Source: Advenella alkanexedens (GTDB lineage: Bacteria; Pseudomonadota; Gammaproteobacteria; Burkholderiales; Burkholderiaceae_B). From it: a DNA stretch of 64,000 nt. The DNA lies in assembly GCF_019132845.1 (NCBI RefSeq), contig NZ_JAHSPR010000001.1, positions 248,001-312,000 of the forward strand. Reading direction: 5' to 3'. Under the pieces are notes generated by a model. That model was not told the DNA's origin. It searched no databases and saw nothing but the letters and a program-made list of their open reading frames with translations. The position numbers and the translations under genes were made by a program. Below, piece by piece: positions 39,093 to 48,600 of this stretch (the stretch's first letter is position 1; every line of letters begins with the position of its first letter).

Positions 39093-39721
39093 TTGACCGG
39101 TGCTGCCTTGATGAAGGCGTCCTCTTTGTTACAGGCGGCATCAATGCGCACAATACTGGGGTAAGGCGTTAAATCAAGATTGAACCGCCGGGCGTTGGCC
39201 ACTTGCGGCACCAGACAGATATCAGCCAGGGTGGGGGTATCACCATGACAGAATTTACCCGTCTGATTGGATGAAGCCAGCATTTTTTCAAGCGAATCGA
39301 AACCCTCGCGTACCCAATGCAGGTACCATTCGTTTTTGGCTTCCTCATTAACACCCAGAGTGCGGGTTAAATACTTCAGCACACGCAAATTATTCAAAGG
39401 ATGAATATCGCAGGCAATAAACTGCGCCAGTGAACGCACCCTGGCCCGGGCCGCATAGGTATCGGGCAACAACCGGAAAGTGGCCGGATAAGCCTCTTCC
39501 AGATATTCGATAATGGCCAGTGACTGACCAATGCTGACATTGTCATCAGTGAAAGTGGGTACCAGGGCAGTGGGATTCAACTCTCGATAGGTATGGCTTA
39601 ATTGCTGGCCGCCGTCCTTTAACAAATGAACCGGCACAGACTCATATTCCAGCCCTTTCAGATTCAGTGCAATTCTGACGCGATAGGCAGCCGAACTGCG
39701 AAAATAGCCATATAACTTCAT
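39074..39721 (-). CDS. maiA: Maleylacetoacetate isomerase (zeta-class GST)
   Basis: A 215-residue glutathione-dependent isomerase converting maleylacetoacetate to fumarylacetoacetate in tyrosine/homogentisate breakdown. The zeta-class active-site motif is YFRSSAAYRVRIALNLKGLEYE; IGQSLAIIEYLEEAYP is the glutathione-binding part. Start at the ATG at 39721 (MKLYGYF) with AGGA-like GGAGAT upstream; longer frames run back into ispH. No other genes of the homogentisate pathway are next to it. Confidence 0.93.
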   Translation of the reverse strand: MKLYGYFRSSAAYRVRIALNLKGLEYESVPVHLLKDGGQQLSHTYRELNPTALVPTFTDDNVSIGQSLAIIEYLEEAYPATFRLLPDTYAARARVRSLAQFIACDIHPLNNLRVLKYLTRTLGVNEEAKNEWYLHWVREGFDSLEKMLASSNQTGKFCHGDTPTLADICLVPQVANARRFNLDLTPYPSIVRIDAACNKEDAFIKAAPVNQADAE

Positions 39722-39737
39722 CCTGAATATCTCCTGA

Positions 39738-40679
39738 TTATTTTTTACGTGATAATTCTTTAGGCAAAGGGAACGACACGTTCTCTTCTGCCCCTTGTAC
39801 CGTGCGAACCGACACCGCGCCCAGCTCCCGCAAACGGGTAATGACTTCCTGCACCAGCACTTCGGGTGCAGACGCACCTGCGGTAATGCCGATATGCTGC
39901 GCATTCTCCAGCCACTCCGGCTGGATAGCCTCGGCCCCGTCAATCAGATAAGCCGGGCAAGACAAACGCTCGGCCACTTCGCGCAAACGATTTGAATTGG
40001 AACTGTTGACACTGCCAACCACAAAAAACACATCGCATTCAGGCGCCATCATTTTGACGGCATCCTGACGGTTTTGCGTTGCATAGCAAATATCCGCTTT
40101 CTTGGGAGCCACAATATTGGGAAAGCGCTTGCGCAAAGCCTCGGAAACCACCGCAGCATCATCAACAGACAGCGTGGTCTGGGTAACAAAAGCCAGGTTA
40201 TCGGGATTTTCCACCACCAGATTTTCAACGTCCCCGGGGGTTTCCACCAAATACATATGCCCCTTGGCCTGCCCCAAAGTGCCTTCGACCTCAGGATGAC
40301 CCTTGTGCCCGATCATGATAATTTCACGGCCCTCGGCATGCATTTTGCTGACTTCGACATGAACCTTGGTTACCAACGGACAGGTCGCATCAAAAACTTT
40401 CAGGCCACGCGCTTGTGCTTCTTCACGTACAGCCTTGGATACGCCATGAGCAGAGAAGACAACAATGGCACCCGCAGGCGCCTCATCGAGTTCGTCAATG
40501 AAAATGGCACCCTGCTTGCGCAGGCTTTCCACCACAAAACGGTTATGCACGATTTCATGCCTGACATAAATGGGCGCACCATGCAGCTCAAGGGCACGCA
40601 CCACGATATCAATGGCCCGGTCAACACCGGCACAAAAACCTCTTGGATCAGCCAGAAGAATTTCCATTCCCGCTGCCAT
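39738..40679 (-). CDS. ispH: 4-hydroxy-3-methylbut-2-enyl diphosphate reductase (IspH)
   Basis: A 313-residue Fe-S enzyme for the last step of the MEP isoprenoid pathway. The cluster cysteines are in [25 protein letters not shown] and near [21 protein letters not shown]. The ATG at 40679 overlaps the stop of the FKBP gene (TAATG), so translation is coupled; an internal ATG at 40667 is the alternative. The slpA-ispH pairing is the same as in E. coli. Confidence 0.96.
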   Translation of the reverse strand: MAAGMEILLADPRGFCAGVDRAIDIVVRALELHGAPIYVRHEIVHNRFVVESLRKQGAIFIDELDEAPAGAIVVFSAHGVSKAVREEAQARGLKVFDATCPLVTKVHVEVSKMHAEGREIIMIGHKGHPEVEGTLGQAKGHMYLVETPGDVENLVVENPDNLAFVTQTTLSVDDAAVVSEALRKRFPNIVAPKKADICYATQNRQDAVKMMAPECDVFFVVGSVNSSNSNRLREVAERLSCPAYLIDGAEAIQPEWLENAQHIGITAGASAPEVLVQEVITRLRELGAVSVRTVQGAEENVSFPLPKELSRKK

Positions 40680-41155
40680 TACATAACCCCCAACAAAGAG
40701 ACGTCCACCTTCAGGTCAAGGCCTGCCAGGGGATGGTTAAAATCGAACAAGGCCCAGGTATCGCCCCACTCCTTGAAAATACCGGAGTAGCGCCCGCCAT
40801 TGGGTGCCGTGAATTCAACCATATCACCACTTTCAAACGTAGCGTCTTCTCCGGCATGTTCAGCCAGCATGGCTTTGGTCACCCGCTGCAAAAGCTCGGG
40901 GTTTCTTTCCCCATAAGCCTGTGCCGCCGTAAGGGTAAAACTGAACGAGTCTCCCTCTTTCTTGCCCAACAGGGGCTCTTCCATGGCGGGCAACCATTGA
41001 TTGGACCCCATCAGAAGTGTGGCAGGGTTACCGGTAAAGGTATCCATAAACACCGATCCCGCACCTGGACCGGAAGCCAGGGTAATACGGTAGTGCAAGG
41101 TTAAATAAGAATTGGCGTGGACAATATGATTCACTTTCTCTGACTTCCCGATCAA
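40679..41155 (-). CDS. FKBP-type peptidyl-prolyl isomerase, SlpA-like
   Basis: A 158-residue SlpA/SlyD-type prolyl isomerase. Family features: [44 protein letters not shown] and the conserved [20 protein letters not shown] at the end. The start is TTG at 41155 with AAGGTG about 8 bases upstream; a GTG at 41134 is possible. It lies directly upstream of ispH with overlap. The E. coli slpA-ispH arrangement supports the name. Confidence 0.92.
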   Translation of the reverse strand: MIGKSEKVNHIVHANSYLTLHYRITLASGPGAGSVFMDTFTGNPATLLMGSNQWLPAMEEPLLGKKEGDSFSFTLTAAQAYGERNPELLQRVTKAMLAEHAGEDATFESGDMVEFTAPNGGRYSGIFKEWGDTWALFDFNHPLAGLDLKVDVSLLGVM

Positions 41156-41200
41156 AATCTGTCACCTTAATGGTGTCTGAAAATCACCATTTTAACTGTT

Positions 41201-41878
41201 ATGTCAACTTACCGCTTTATTTCCGACCAGGAACGGCCAAGAGAGCGTCTGATCAGCCATGGCCCCGAGGTCTTGACCACCCCTGAACTGCTTGCCATAG
41301 TGCTGCGAACCGGCATCAATGGCTGCGATGCCGTTAATTTTGGCGCACGCCTGTTACATGAGTTTGGCGGGCTGCGCAACCTGCTGGCCGCAGATATTAC
41401 CCTGCTGAAAAGTGTAAAAGGTCTGGGCAATGCCAAAACCTGCCAGTTGCTGGCCATTCACGAATTGGCCAAACGCTCCCTGGAAGAAGAGCTGCAATCG
41501 CGCAACGCCCTGGATCACCCCCATAAGGTCAAGGCTTATTGCAGCAGCAAACTGGCCCACCTGAAGGTAGAGCATTGCATGGCCATTTACCTGGACACCC
41601 GTTACCGGCTTATTTGCAGCGAACAAATATCGCAGGGCACACTCTCGCAGGCCTCGGTATATCCACGGGAACTGGTCAAGTCATCCCTGAAGCACCATGC
41701 AGCGGCGGTCATTATTGCCCACAACCACCCCTCGGGCATTCCCGAACCCAGTATGGCCGATATTTCCCTGACCAAGCATATTCAAAAGGCACTTCAACTG
41801 GTGGACATCAAGCTGCTGGACCACCTGATCGTGGCGGCAGACAAAGCCGTTTCCCTGGCAGAAAAAGGGCATTTATAA
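41201..41878 (+). CDS. radC: RadC-family JAB/MPN-domain protein
   Basis: A 225-residue protein with an N-terminal helix-hairpin-helix region (ITLLKSVKGLGNAKTCQLLAIHELAKRS) and a C-terminal JAB1/MPN metal-binding domain: EHCMAIYLDTRYRL, then AAVIIAHNHPSGIPEPSMADISLTKHIQ with the H-x-H-x10-D motif. Formerly thought to act in DNA repair; the true function is not settled. In Alcaligenaceae it usually lies next to the rpmB-rpmG genes, which are 6 kb away here. Confidence 0.93.
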   Translation: MSTYRFISDQERPRERLISHGPEVLTTPELLAIVLRTGINGCDAVNFGARLLHEFGGLRNLLAADITLLKSVKGLGNAKTCQLLAIHELAKRSLEEELQSRNALDHPHKVKAYCSSKLAHLKVEHCMAIYLDTRYRLICSEQISQGTLSQASVYPRELVKSSLKHHAAAVIIAHNHPSGIPEPSMADISLTKHIQKALQLVDIKLLDHLIVAADKAVSLAEKGHL

Positions 41879-42005
41879 CAGCCCTCCTGTTTATCGCCAT
41901 GATTTTCATCTTAATTGTCATTCACATGACGGCTAAACTCATATATAGTGGCTATGGTTAACTCAATTATTCATTTTTACCTGACATTAAATGTGAGAGA
42001 TCAAT

Positions 42006-42326
42006 ATGCGCTGTGATGTTACCTTTATTTTTAGCCCAAAAGAATCTCTGGAAATCAATACCAGTATTGAGTACAACACCGAGAATATGGAAAAATCCCG
42101 TGAATGGATTGCCAACAAATGGGAAGAACTGGGTTGCGAACCTTTAAGACCCAGTGGCAAGGTACTTTTGCTGGATCGCGTTCTGGCCATTACCGACACC
42201 CTGGGCCATGATTGGTTAAGCGAACACGCAGAGCAGGCTGAAGAACTGGCCCGCCACTTCGCCATTGCACTTGACTCCATGCGTGTCGTGGTAGACTTGC
42301 CCGGCCTGTCCATTCACTCCTCCTGA
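42006..42326 (+). CDS. Conserved-looking small protein, unknown function
   Basis: A 106-residue soluble protein that I do not recognise. ATG at 42006 has GAGAG seven bases upstream. It has alternating strands and helices: CDVTFIFSPKESLEINTSIEY, a helix around EKSREWIANKWEELG, then KVLLLDRVLAITDTLGHDWLSEHAEQAEELARHFAIALDSM and a short strand at the end. No signal peptide or membrane segment. Its own upstream region and unbroken frame support a real gene. Confidence 0.65.
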   Translation: MRCDVTFIFSPKESLEINTSIEYNTENMEKSREWIANKWEELGCEPLRPSGKVLLLDRVLAITDTLGHDWLSEHAEQAEELARHFAIALDSMRVVVDLPGLSIHSS

Positions 42327-42505
42327 TGCATGATTGTTGCAAATTCACTACTTGATGACGCCTCATAACCGGACTGCAACGTACCTGCATTAGGCAAAAA
42401 AGCAGGCAGTCAATAAAACTGTGGTAAAATTTGCTCCTGATTTTTTGGATACGTTGCTTTCAGGATAGACTGAGAGCTGGCGACCCGTTTAACCAAGGAA
42501 ACCCC

Positions 42506-42772
42506 ATGAAAGAAGGTATTCACCCAGACTACCGCGAAGTCGTTTTTGTCGACTTGCAAACCGGTTCTAAATTCATCACACGTTCAACTGTTAACACTCG
42601 TGAAACCATTGAACTTGATGGCAAAACATACCCATTGTTCAAATGTGACGTTACATCAGAATCTCACCCATTCTATACAGGCGCACAAACACGTATTGTT
42701 GAAACCGGCCGCGTTGAAAAATTCCGTGCCCGTTTTGCCCGTACAGCAGGTACATTGAAAAAATCTTCTTGA
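42506..42772 (+). CDS. rpmE2: 50S ribosomal protein L31, type B (zinc-independent)
   Basis: An 88-residue L31 of the RpmE2/YkgM type. The ATG at 42506 has AAGGA upstream; the frame is open further upstream but without homology. Motifs: [43 protein letters not shown] and the basic tail [11 protein letters not shown]. The zinc-binding C-x-x-C pattern of type-A L31 is absent. In species with both forms, the type-B gene is under Zur control; no Zur-like dyad is obvious here and no type-A gene is in view. Confidence 0.94.
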   Translation: MKEGIHPDYREVVFVDLQTGSKFITRSTVNTRETIELDGKTYPLFKCDVTSESHPFYTGAQTRIVETGRVEKFRARFARTAGTLKKSS

Positions 42773-42817
42773 TAATCACGGCAAATTTATTTGCCCAAGC
42801 AGATTTTCTTCAAAAAA

Positions 42818-42846
42818 AGCAGCCTTTATAGAAGGCTGCTTTTTTT
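42818..42846 (+). terminator. Terminator after L31 gene
   Basis: Arms AGCAGCCTT and AAGGCTGCT around a 5-base loop, hairpin 42818-42840, followed by seven T's; a good Rho-independent terminator 45 bases past the stop. Confidence 0.9.
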
Positions 42847-42905
42847 ATGGTTTAATAGGCCTCAATCCGATTGCTAAATCCAACACTACTAATATTCTGC
42901 ATTCC

Positions 42906-44648
42906 GTGTCCTCATACCAACAAACCACCCCTGCCCGCCTGACCGAACCAGCCACACGCAAACTTCCCCGAATCGCCCTGCTCATCGTGGGAGCATTGTA
43001 TATTTTTGCCGGACTTTTTTTTCGTGATCCCTGGAAAACCAATGACCTGACTGGTATGGCCACCATGATGGATGCCTATCGCGAATCGGCTTGGTTATTG
43101 CCCCAGATCGGCAATTTTGCCTTTGCCCAGGAAGGACCGCTCACCACCTGGATGGGCGCCCTTTCCATTGGCCTCTTCAGCCCCTTATTTGGCGTGTTCA
43201 CTGATCCTTTAACTGCCCAGATCACTGCTGCCCGCCTGCCCACCATCCTGTATTTCTTCCTGCTATTGTGGGGGGTATGGCATGGTACCTACTTGCTGGC
43301 CCGTCGTCCCGAGTGCCAGCCCCTCCCCCTGCCCTTTGGCGGTGAACCACACCCGCGCGATTATGGACGCATGCTTGCCGATGTTGCTTTTTTGTTCATC
43401 CTTGCAACCATTGGCATTATTATTCCCATTCACGAAACCTCCTCTTTTCCGCTGCTGCTGGCCTTGTTTTCAATTGCGTTTTATGGTCTGGCCAGAATGC
43501 TGGACCACCCTGTCCAGGGCAGCATTATTCTTGGCCTGGCCCTGGCAGGCTCCCTGCTTACCCACGGTTTTATTGGCGCCACCCCCATTCTATTTATGGT
43601 TGCCTGCGCGCTGGTTTCCAGGGTATTCACAAGTCACGACAAACTGACCTTCCTGATTACCCTTTTCCTGGGCGCTGGCTGCTTTTTGGCCTGGTTCATT
43701 CCCGCACAAGCCACTAACCCTTACTGGACATCCAGCTGGCTCCACTGGAATTACTCATCATTTGGCTTCAGCAACCCCCAACTCTTCCTCAAGTCACTCA
43801 GGGACCTGCTTTGGTTTACCTGGCCAACCTGGCCATTTGCCCTGATCGCGCTGTGGAATTGGCGCAAATGGCTTCGAGCCCCCCATATTTTCATACCAGG
43901 CACCATGGCGCTAGGCAGTTTTCTCACTATCGCCCTGGTAAAGGACGCTTTTGAACCGGAATATGCCATGCTCACCGTTCCCTTTGCGGTTTTGGCTGCC
44001 ATGTCCATTCCCACCCTGCGCCGCAATATTATCAATACCCAAGACTGGTTCTCCATCATGATCCTTTCCCTGTCCATGATTACCGTCTGGCTTGGATGGA
44101 TTGCCCTGCATTTTGGCTGGCCCCAACAAATCAACCACAACATTACCCGCCTGTTAACCGGCTATGAACCCCGCATTTCACCACTGGCGCTATTGGCCGC
44201 CATTGTCGTAAGTATTCTCTGGTATTCGATGGTGTCATGGCGCTTGCGTATCAATCCACAGGCTTTATGGCGAGGTCTGATCCTGTCTGCTGCCGGCCTG
44301 ACCTGCACATGGATTTTGCTGGCCCTGCTATGGCTCCCTTCGATTAACTACAATCGCAGCTACAAACAGGTTTCCCAAGAGCTGGAACAGGCCCTTGAAA
44401 CCCACGTAAAACCAGGTGAATGTGTTCGCGAACAAGGCCTTGGCATGGGGCAGCGCGCTGCCTTGCGGGTGTTTGAAAACATTACCTTTACCTACGACAC
44501 AACCTGCAAACTGGTTTTGCTGCAAACCACCCGGCAACATCTGAAAGAACGGACCTTACCTTATGCTGACAACGCCCGCATCCTTTGGCAAGGTTCGCGC
44601 AAATCCGAGCGCCATGAAATTTTCCTGCTTTTGCATCTGGACAAATAA
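42906..44648 (+). CDS. ArnT/PMT-like glycosyltransferase family protein
   Basis: A 580-residue polytopic membrane protein with about 11-12 hydrophobic segments and a C-terminal periplasmic-like domain (about residues 490-580). The N-terminal pattern FRDPWKTNDLTGMATMMDAYRESAWLLPQIGN, including the first-loop Asp, matches lipid-linked GT-C transferases (ArnT/PMT family). Start is GTG at 42906 with no clear ribosome-binding site, so it is provisional. It lies 5 bases upstream of the MATE gene. Donor and acceptor unknown. Confidence 0.75.
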   Translation: MSSYQQTTPARLTEPATRKLPRIALLIVGALYIFAGLFFRDPWKTNDLTGMATMMDAYRESAWLLPQIGNFAFAQEGPLTTWMGALSIGLFSPLFGVFTDPLTAQITAARLPTILYFFLLLWGVWHGTYLLARRPECQPLPLPFGGEPHPRDYGRMLADVAFLFILATIGIIIPIHETSSFPLLLALFSIAFYGLARMLDHPVQGSIILGLALAGSLLTHGFIGATPILFMVACALVSRVFTSHDKLTFLITLFLGAGCFLAWFIPAQATNPYWTSSWLHWNYSSFGFSNPQLFLKSLRDLLWFTWPTWPFALIALWNWRKWLRAPHIFIPGTMALGSFLTIALVKDAFEPEYAMLTVPFAVLAAMSIPTLRRNIINTQDWFSIMILSLSMITVWLGWIALHFGWPQQINHNITRLLTGYEPRISPLALLAAIVVSILWYSMVSWRLRINPQALWRGLILSAAGLTCTWILLALLWLPSINYNRSYKQVSQELEQALETHVKPGECVREQGLGMGQRAALRVFENITFTYDTTCKLVLLQTTRQHLKERTLPYADNARILWQGSRKSERHEIFLLLHLDK

Positions 44649-44653
44649 TTTTC

Positions 44654-46060
44654 ATGCCAATTGACAGCAAAATCGGACTTTCTTTTTCTGGATGTCTTAA
44701 GCATATCCTGAAACAGGCTTGGCCAATCCTGATCAGCCAATGGGCAGGTATCGCTTTTGCCGTGCTGGACAGCATGATGCTGGGACACTACAGCCCCGAC
44801 TCTTTGCAGGCCATGGCACTGGCCACTTCCATTTTCCTGACTGTCAATATCGGACTGATGGGTGTGGTGCATGCACTGATCCCCATCTGCGCCCAATTGC
44901 TGGGGGCAAATAAAAAAGAAGAAATTGGCCGCTTCTGGGGCCAGGGCCTGTGGCTGTCTTGCACGCTTTCCTTATTGGGTGGACTGGTTCTGCTGTTCCC
45001 TGAAATCTGGCTATCGATGTCCGGAGACGTACCCGACAAGGTACGCCATGAGGTGGCCATTTACCTGCGCATTATTTTTATTGCCTTGCCGGCATCCCTG
45101 ATGTTCCGGGCAGTTTACGCTTTATGCACGGCAGTCCAGAAACCCAAACTGGTCATGCAAATCAATCTGTTCAGTATTGTTTTAAAAGCCCTGCTGAACT
45201 GGTTGCTTATTTTTGGCCAGTTTGGCCTGCCCGCCCTGGGCAGCGCTGGCGCCAGCACGTCCACCGCCATTGTTTCATGGCTCATGTTCTTCGCCGGCCT
45301 GTGGATCCTTTTTCACACCCCCTTTTACCGCCAGTTCAATCTGACCCTAGGCCGCCCCCAGCGCAAATATCTGGCTGAAATCCTAAAACTGGGGATCCCC
45401 ATGGGTGGCTCCTATCTGGTGGAAGTAAGCGCATTTACCTTTATGGCCCTGCTCGCGGCCCGGGAAGGCACCTTTGTATCGGGTGGACACCAGGTATTAT
45501 CAAACCTGGCTTCCATTCTGTATATGATGCCCCTGTCACTGGGCATCGCCACCTCAGCCCTGGCAGCCAGCGCAGTCGGCAGCCGAAACTTCCGATTTGC
45601 CCACCAGATCGCCAAAAGCGGACTGTTTCTCAGCCTGATCGGTGCTGGAATCAGCATTGCCATCGTTTTAATGGGCAAACCGCTTATTATCCAGGCCTAT
45701 ACCTCCGATGCCCAGGTTGCCGTCATCGCAGGCGCCCTGCTAACCATTATGCCACTGCTGCATTTTGCCGATACCACGCAATGCATGATCTCCTATATCC
45801 TTCGCGCCTATAAAATTGCCACCATTCCCTTCATTTTGCAAACCGTTTTATTGCTGGGACTGGGACTGGCGGGTGGCTGGTATTTTGGTTTTGGCAACGG
45901 AACCGGGTTTTTGCAACCCCTGAATAATCTGCTCACGCCGGGTGCACCGGTGGGCGTCTCCAGTTTATGGATCATGTGCAGTTTGAGTCTGCTGATCTGC
46001 GCGTTTTTTTTACATGTCTGGTATTGGAAAGTGATCGATGAAAAAAGAAAATTTTGGTAA
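44654..46060 (+). CDS. MATE-family multidrug/cation efflux protein
   Basis: A 468-residue inner-membrane transporter with 12 predicted helices in two homologous halves, of the NorM/DinF type. MATE signatures: AWPILISQWAGIAFAVLDSMMLGHYSPDSLQAMAL and, in the second half, LKLGIPMGGSYLVEVSAFTFMALLAAREGTFVSGGHQVLSNLAS. It probably exports cationic compounds in exchange for Na+ or H+. Its 3' end overlaps the next exporter gene by 23 bases, so the two are in one transcript. Confidence 0.9.
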   Translation: MPIDSKIGLSFSGCLKHILKQAWPILISQWAGIAFAVLDSMMLGHYSPDSLQAMALATSIFLTVNIGLMGVVHALIPICAQLLGANKKEEIGRFWGQGLWLSCTLSLLGGLVLLFPEIWLSMSGDVPDKVRHEVAIYLRIIFIALPASLMFRAVYALCTAVQKPKLVMQINLFSIVLKALLNWLLIFGQFGLPALGSAGASTSTAIVSWLMFFAGLWILFHTPFYRQFNLTLGRPQRKYLAEILKLGIPMGGSYLVEVSAFTFMALLAAREGTFVSGGHQVLSNLASILYMMPLSLGIATSALAASAVGSRNFRFAHQIAKSGLFLSLIGAGISIAIVLMGKPLIIQAYTSDAQVAVIAGALLTIMPLLHFADTTQCMISYILRAYKIATIPFILQTVLLLGLGLAGGWYFGFGNGTGFLQPLNNLLTPGAPVGVSSLWIMCSLSLLICAFFLHVWYWKVIDEKRKFW

Positions 46061-47228
46061 TAAAATTCCGTTCTGGCTACTCCTGATGGCCTTGATTACT
46101 GCCCTGGGGCCCATCACCATCGATATGTACCTGCCCACATTCCCGGCCATTGCCCAGGACCTGCAAGTACCCCCACACCAGATTGAGCTCACCGTTTCAT
46201 CCTATCTGATGGGCCTGTCCCTGGCACAGTTATTCATCGGCCCCATCACCGATCGCTACGGTCGAAAAAAACCCCTGCTTTTCGGACTCAGCCTGTACTT
46301 GCTGGCCACCATCAGCTGCGCACTTTCCACTTCCTTTGAAATGCTCCTGGTCGCACGCACCCTGCAGGCTTTTGGTGCCGCGTCTTGCATTGTCATTCCC
46401 AGAGCCGTCATCAGGGATCACTACAATACCCAGGATGCGGCACATGCCCTGTCCCTGTTAATGCTGATCATGGGCCTGGCCCCTGTCCTGGCACCGGTTG
46501 CCGGCAGTTTCCTGGGGCCCATCGTCGGTTGGCGCGGCCTGTTCGCCATCATGCTGGTCGTGGCTCTTCTGTTAATTGCGCTATGTGTATTGAAACTGCA
46601 AGAATCACTGCCCCCCGAAAATGCCGTCAAACTTAGCGCAAAAACCATCAGCAGCAACTATTTTGGCCTGCTGTGCCACCGTAACTTCATGGCTTTTGCC
46701 CTTTCCGGCGGTTTGGGCATGGCTGGCCTGTTTGCCTTTATTGCTTCCTCGCCCACCATTTTCATTACGCAGTTTGGTATTGCCCCGGAAAATTTCGGCT
46801 TCTTTTTCGGCCTGAATGCCGCCGGCTTAATCCTGGGCTCCCAAATAAGTGTCCGCATGCTGCGTAAACACGCTTCAATCAAGGTTCTTAAAACAGCGCT
46901 GCTACTGGGCCTGATCAGCAGCGTAACCGGTTTGCTGCTTACCCTTACCCATCTTATCAACCTGCCTTTGTTCATGATCTGCATGTTTAGCCTTAGCGCT
47001 TGCCTGGGCCTTATCAACCCCAACTCAACAGCGCTGGCCCTGAAAGAACAGGGAGCCCGATTGGGTGTAGCCTCGGCCCTGATGGGTTGCATGCAGTTTC
47101 TGTTTGGCACGCTAGCCAGCAGCCTGGTCAGCCATTGGCAAACCGGCACCGCCCTGCCCTTGTTTACCTGCCTGTGTGTGTGCATCGGAATTTCATTTAT
47201 TTGTGGCAGACATATTGGCCGGGCCTGA
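46038..47228 (+). CDS. Bcr/CflA-family drug efflux MFS transporter
   Basis: A 396-residue 12-helix MFS exporter. Diagnostic Bcr/CflA segments: LGPITIDMYLPTFPAIAQDLQVP at the N-terminus, FIGPITDRYGRKKPLLFGLSLYLLA (motif A), and LQAFGAASCIVIPRAVIRDHYN. It starts inside the end of the MATE gene, suggesting translational coupling of two exporters. Substrates in the family include bicyclomycin, chloramphenicol and sulfonamides; the actual one is unknown. Confidence 0.92.
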   Translation: MKKENFGNKIPFWLLLMALITALGPITIDMYLPTFPAIAQDLQVPPHQIELTVSSYLMGLSLAQLFIGPITDRYGRKKPLLFGLSLYLLATISCALSTSFEMLLVARTLQAFGAASCIVIPRAVIRDHYNTQDAAHALSLLMLIMGLAPVLAPVAGSFLGPIVGWRGLFAIMLVVALLLIALCVLKLQESLPPENAVKLSAKTISSNYFGLLCHRNFMAFALSGGLGMAGLFAFIASSPTIFITQFGIAPENFGFFFGLNAAGLILGSQISVRMLRKHASIKVLKTALLLGLISSVTGLLLTLTHLINLPLFMICMFSLSACLGLINPNSTALALKEQGARLGVASALMGCMQFLFGTLASSLVSHWQTGTALPLFTCLCVCIGISFICGRHIGRA

Positions 47229-47614
47229 AAATCATGAGAAACGCACATAATCGCCAGCCCCTCATCTGCCACCGAAAAGGCAAACCCGAACTAAAAACCA
47301 CACATTTCCCTTTATTTATCATGGAAATACATAATAACTTGCTAACAACATGATTTTCATATTAAAATTGATGGCTTAGCTGATTGTTAAGGGCGTTTAT
47401 TGAAACCGTGCATTAAAACGCATCAATAAATGCCTTTACAAAAAAGAAGCGGGAAGTGGTAAAACACAAAGCCACGCAAAGCAGTAAAAACACATAAAGC
47501 GGCAAAACCTGTCACTGATTAATTAATAATCAGTCAGTCATATTTGCCTGAAATATTTTTCAGAAGGCTGGCCCGAGCCAAAAATCCGGCCTATAACTTA
47601 ACGAGGTGTTAATC
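47229..47614. other. Intergenic region upstream of rpmB
   Basis: 386 bases without a credible gene. It contains a dyad ACTGATTA-N5-TAATCAGT (47514-47534) and, nearer rpmB, TATAAC at about 47592-47597, which is a candidate -10. A/T-rich elsewhere. Confidence 0.5.
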
Positions 47615-47851
47615 ATGGCTAAAGTATGCCAAGTAACCGGCAAGCGCCCCATTACCGGTAATAATGTTTCTCACGCTAACAACAAAACCAAACGTCGTTT
47701 CCTGCCTAACCTGCAGTCTCGCCGTTTCTGGGTTGAAAGCGAAAACCGTTGGGTTCGCCTGCGCGTATCCACAAATGCACTGCGCACCATTGACAAAAAA
47801 GGCATCGATGCTGTTTTGGCTGAAATGCGCGCCAACGGTCAATCTGTTTAA
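47615..47851 (+). CDS. rpmB: 50S ribosomal protein L28
   Basis: A 78-residue L28. ATG at 47615 with ACGAGG upstream; sequence [20 protein letters not shown], then [17 protein letters not shown] and the C-terminus [18 protein letters not shown], all standard. It is followed after 47 bases by rpmG, the usual order. Confidence 0.98.
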   Translation: MAKVCQVTGKRPITGNNVSHANNKTKRRFLPNLQSRRFWVESENRWVRLRVSTNALRTIDKKGIDAVLAEMRANGQSV

Positions 47852-47898
47852 GCCTTGGGTGCTTAAATATTTTCTGAATTTATTCCCAGGAGCTTAAA

Positions 47899-48066
47899 AT
47901 GGCAAAAGGTATTCGCGAGAAAATCAAACTTGAATCTACAGCTGGCACAGGTCACTTCTACACAACGACCAAAAACAAACGCAACATGCCAGAAAAAATG
48001 CTGATCAAAAAATTTGATCCCGTTGCTCGCAAGCACGTTGAATACAAAGAAACAAAACTGAAATAA
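47899..48066 (+). CDS. rpmG: 50S ribosomal protein L33
   Basis: A 55-codon L33. ATG at 47899 has AGGAG upstream. The protein opens [20 protein letters not shown] and ends EYKETKLK, with no cysteines, so it is the zinc-free form. In operon with rpmB; followed by a strong terminator. Confidence 0.98.
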   Translation: MAKGIREKIKLESTAGTGHFYTTTKNKRNMPEKMLIKKFDPVARKHVEYKETKLK

Positions 48067-48081
48067 GCTTTGTTCTCTTGC

Positions 48082-48110
48082 AAAAGCAGCCCTTTTAAAA
48101 GGGCTGTTTT
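48082..48110 (+). terminator. Terminator after rpmBG
   Basis: Perfect arms CAGCCCTTTT (48087-48096) and AAAAGGGCTG (48097-48106), flanked by four A's and four T's. Confidence 0.85.
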
Positions 48111-48270
48111 CGTATCTGTCGTATCAAGACCATACGCAACCATCCCATCCCAGCCCCTCCCTTCAATTACCTGCAGCACAATTATTCAAACATCTTTTTT
48201 CAATAAAAATTAATAGTTGATTAATTTTAACTATCATAGAAATACGAAATCTCCATTTTACTTTACAAAC

Positions 48271-48289
48271 AATAATGATTATCATTTAA
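48271..48289. promoter_or_regulatory. Fur-box-like site
   Basis: The sequence around 48274-48286 contains AATGATTATCATT, a perfect 6+1+6 dyad identical to the core of the Fur consensus; over the 19-base consensus it matches 14 positions. It ends 27 bases before the ATG of the DUF2061 gene, within its likely promoter. This suggests iron control, as inference. Confidence 0.55.
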
Positions 48290-48315
48290 TAAATGAATTC
48301 AGCCTGGAGACGAAA

Positions 48316-48531
48316 ATGATCATCATCGAAAAAATTAGCCAGACATTGCTCCACATGAGTGTTGCTTTCAGCGTTGCCTTCGTTTTTACGGGTTCCCTCT
48401 CGGTGGGTGGATTAGCCGCTCTTGTTGAGCCCGTTTGTAATGTCCTGTTGCTGCCCTTGCATGATCGGACCTGGAAAAAAATCCGCATGCGCCTGGCCAA
48501 AAGCGAATCCAACACTGCCCTGGCCAACTGA
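48316..48531 (+). CDS. Small DUF2061-type membrane protein
   Basis: A 71-residue protein with two hydrophobic stretches: MSVAFSVAFVFTGSLSVGGLAALVEPVCNVLLLPLHDRTWKKI. The V-x-F-x-F-T-G-S-x-x-x-G-(G/A)-x-x-A-x-x-E-P-x-x-N pattern is the DUF2061 motif. The ATG at 48316 has GGAGA upstream; longer upstream frames cross the Fur-box-like site. Function of DUF2061 is unknown. A short basic C-terminal tail follows the helices. Confidence 0.8.
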   Translation: MIIIEKISQTLLHMSVAFSVAFVFTGSLSVGGLAALVEPVCNVLLLPLHDRTWKKIRMRLAKSESNTALAN

Positions 48532-48600
48532 CACCTTGTTTTTCAAGTCAGACCCAGTCCCTGGCAGGACAAGGGAAAATGAGCTGCTCAAACGCCTGCG

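Noticed and set aside
42431-42505. Longer N-terminus for ribosomal protein L31
   Set aside because: The extra 25 residues have no family similarity, and the ATG at 42506 has a good AAGGA site.
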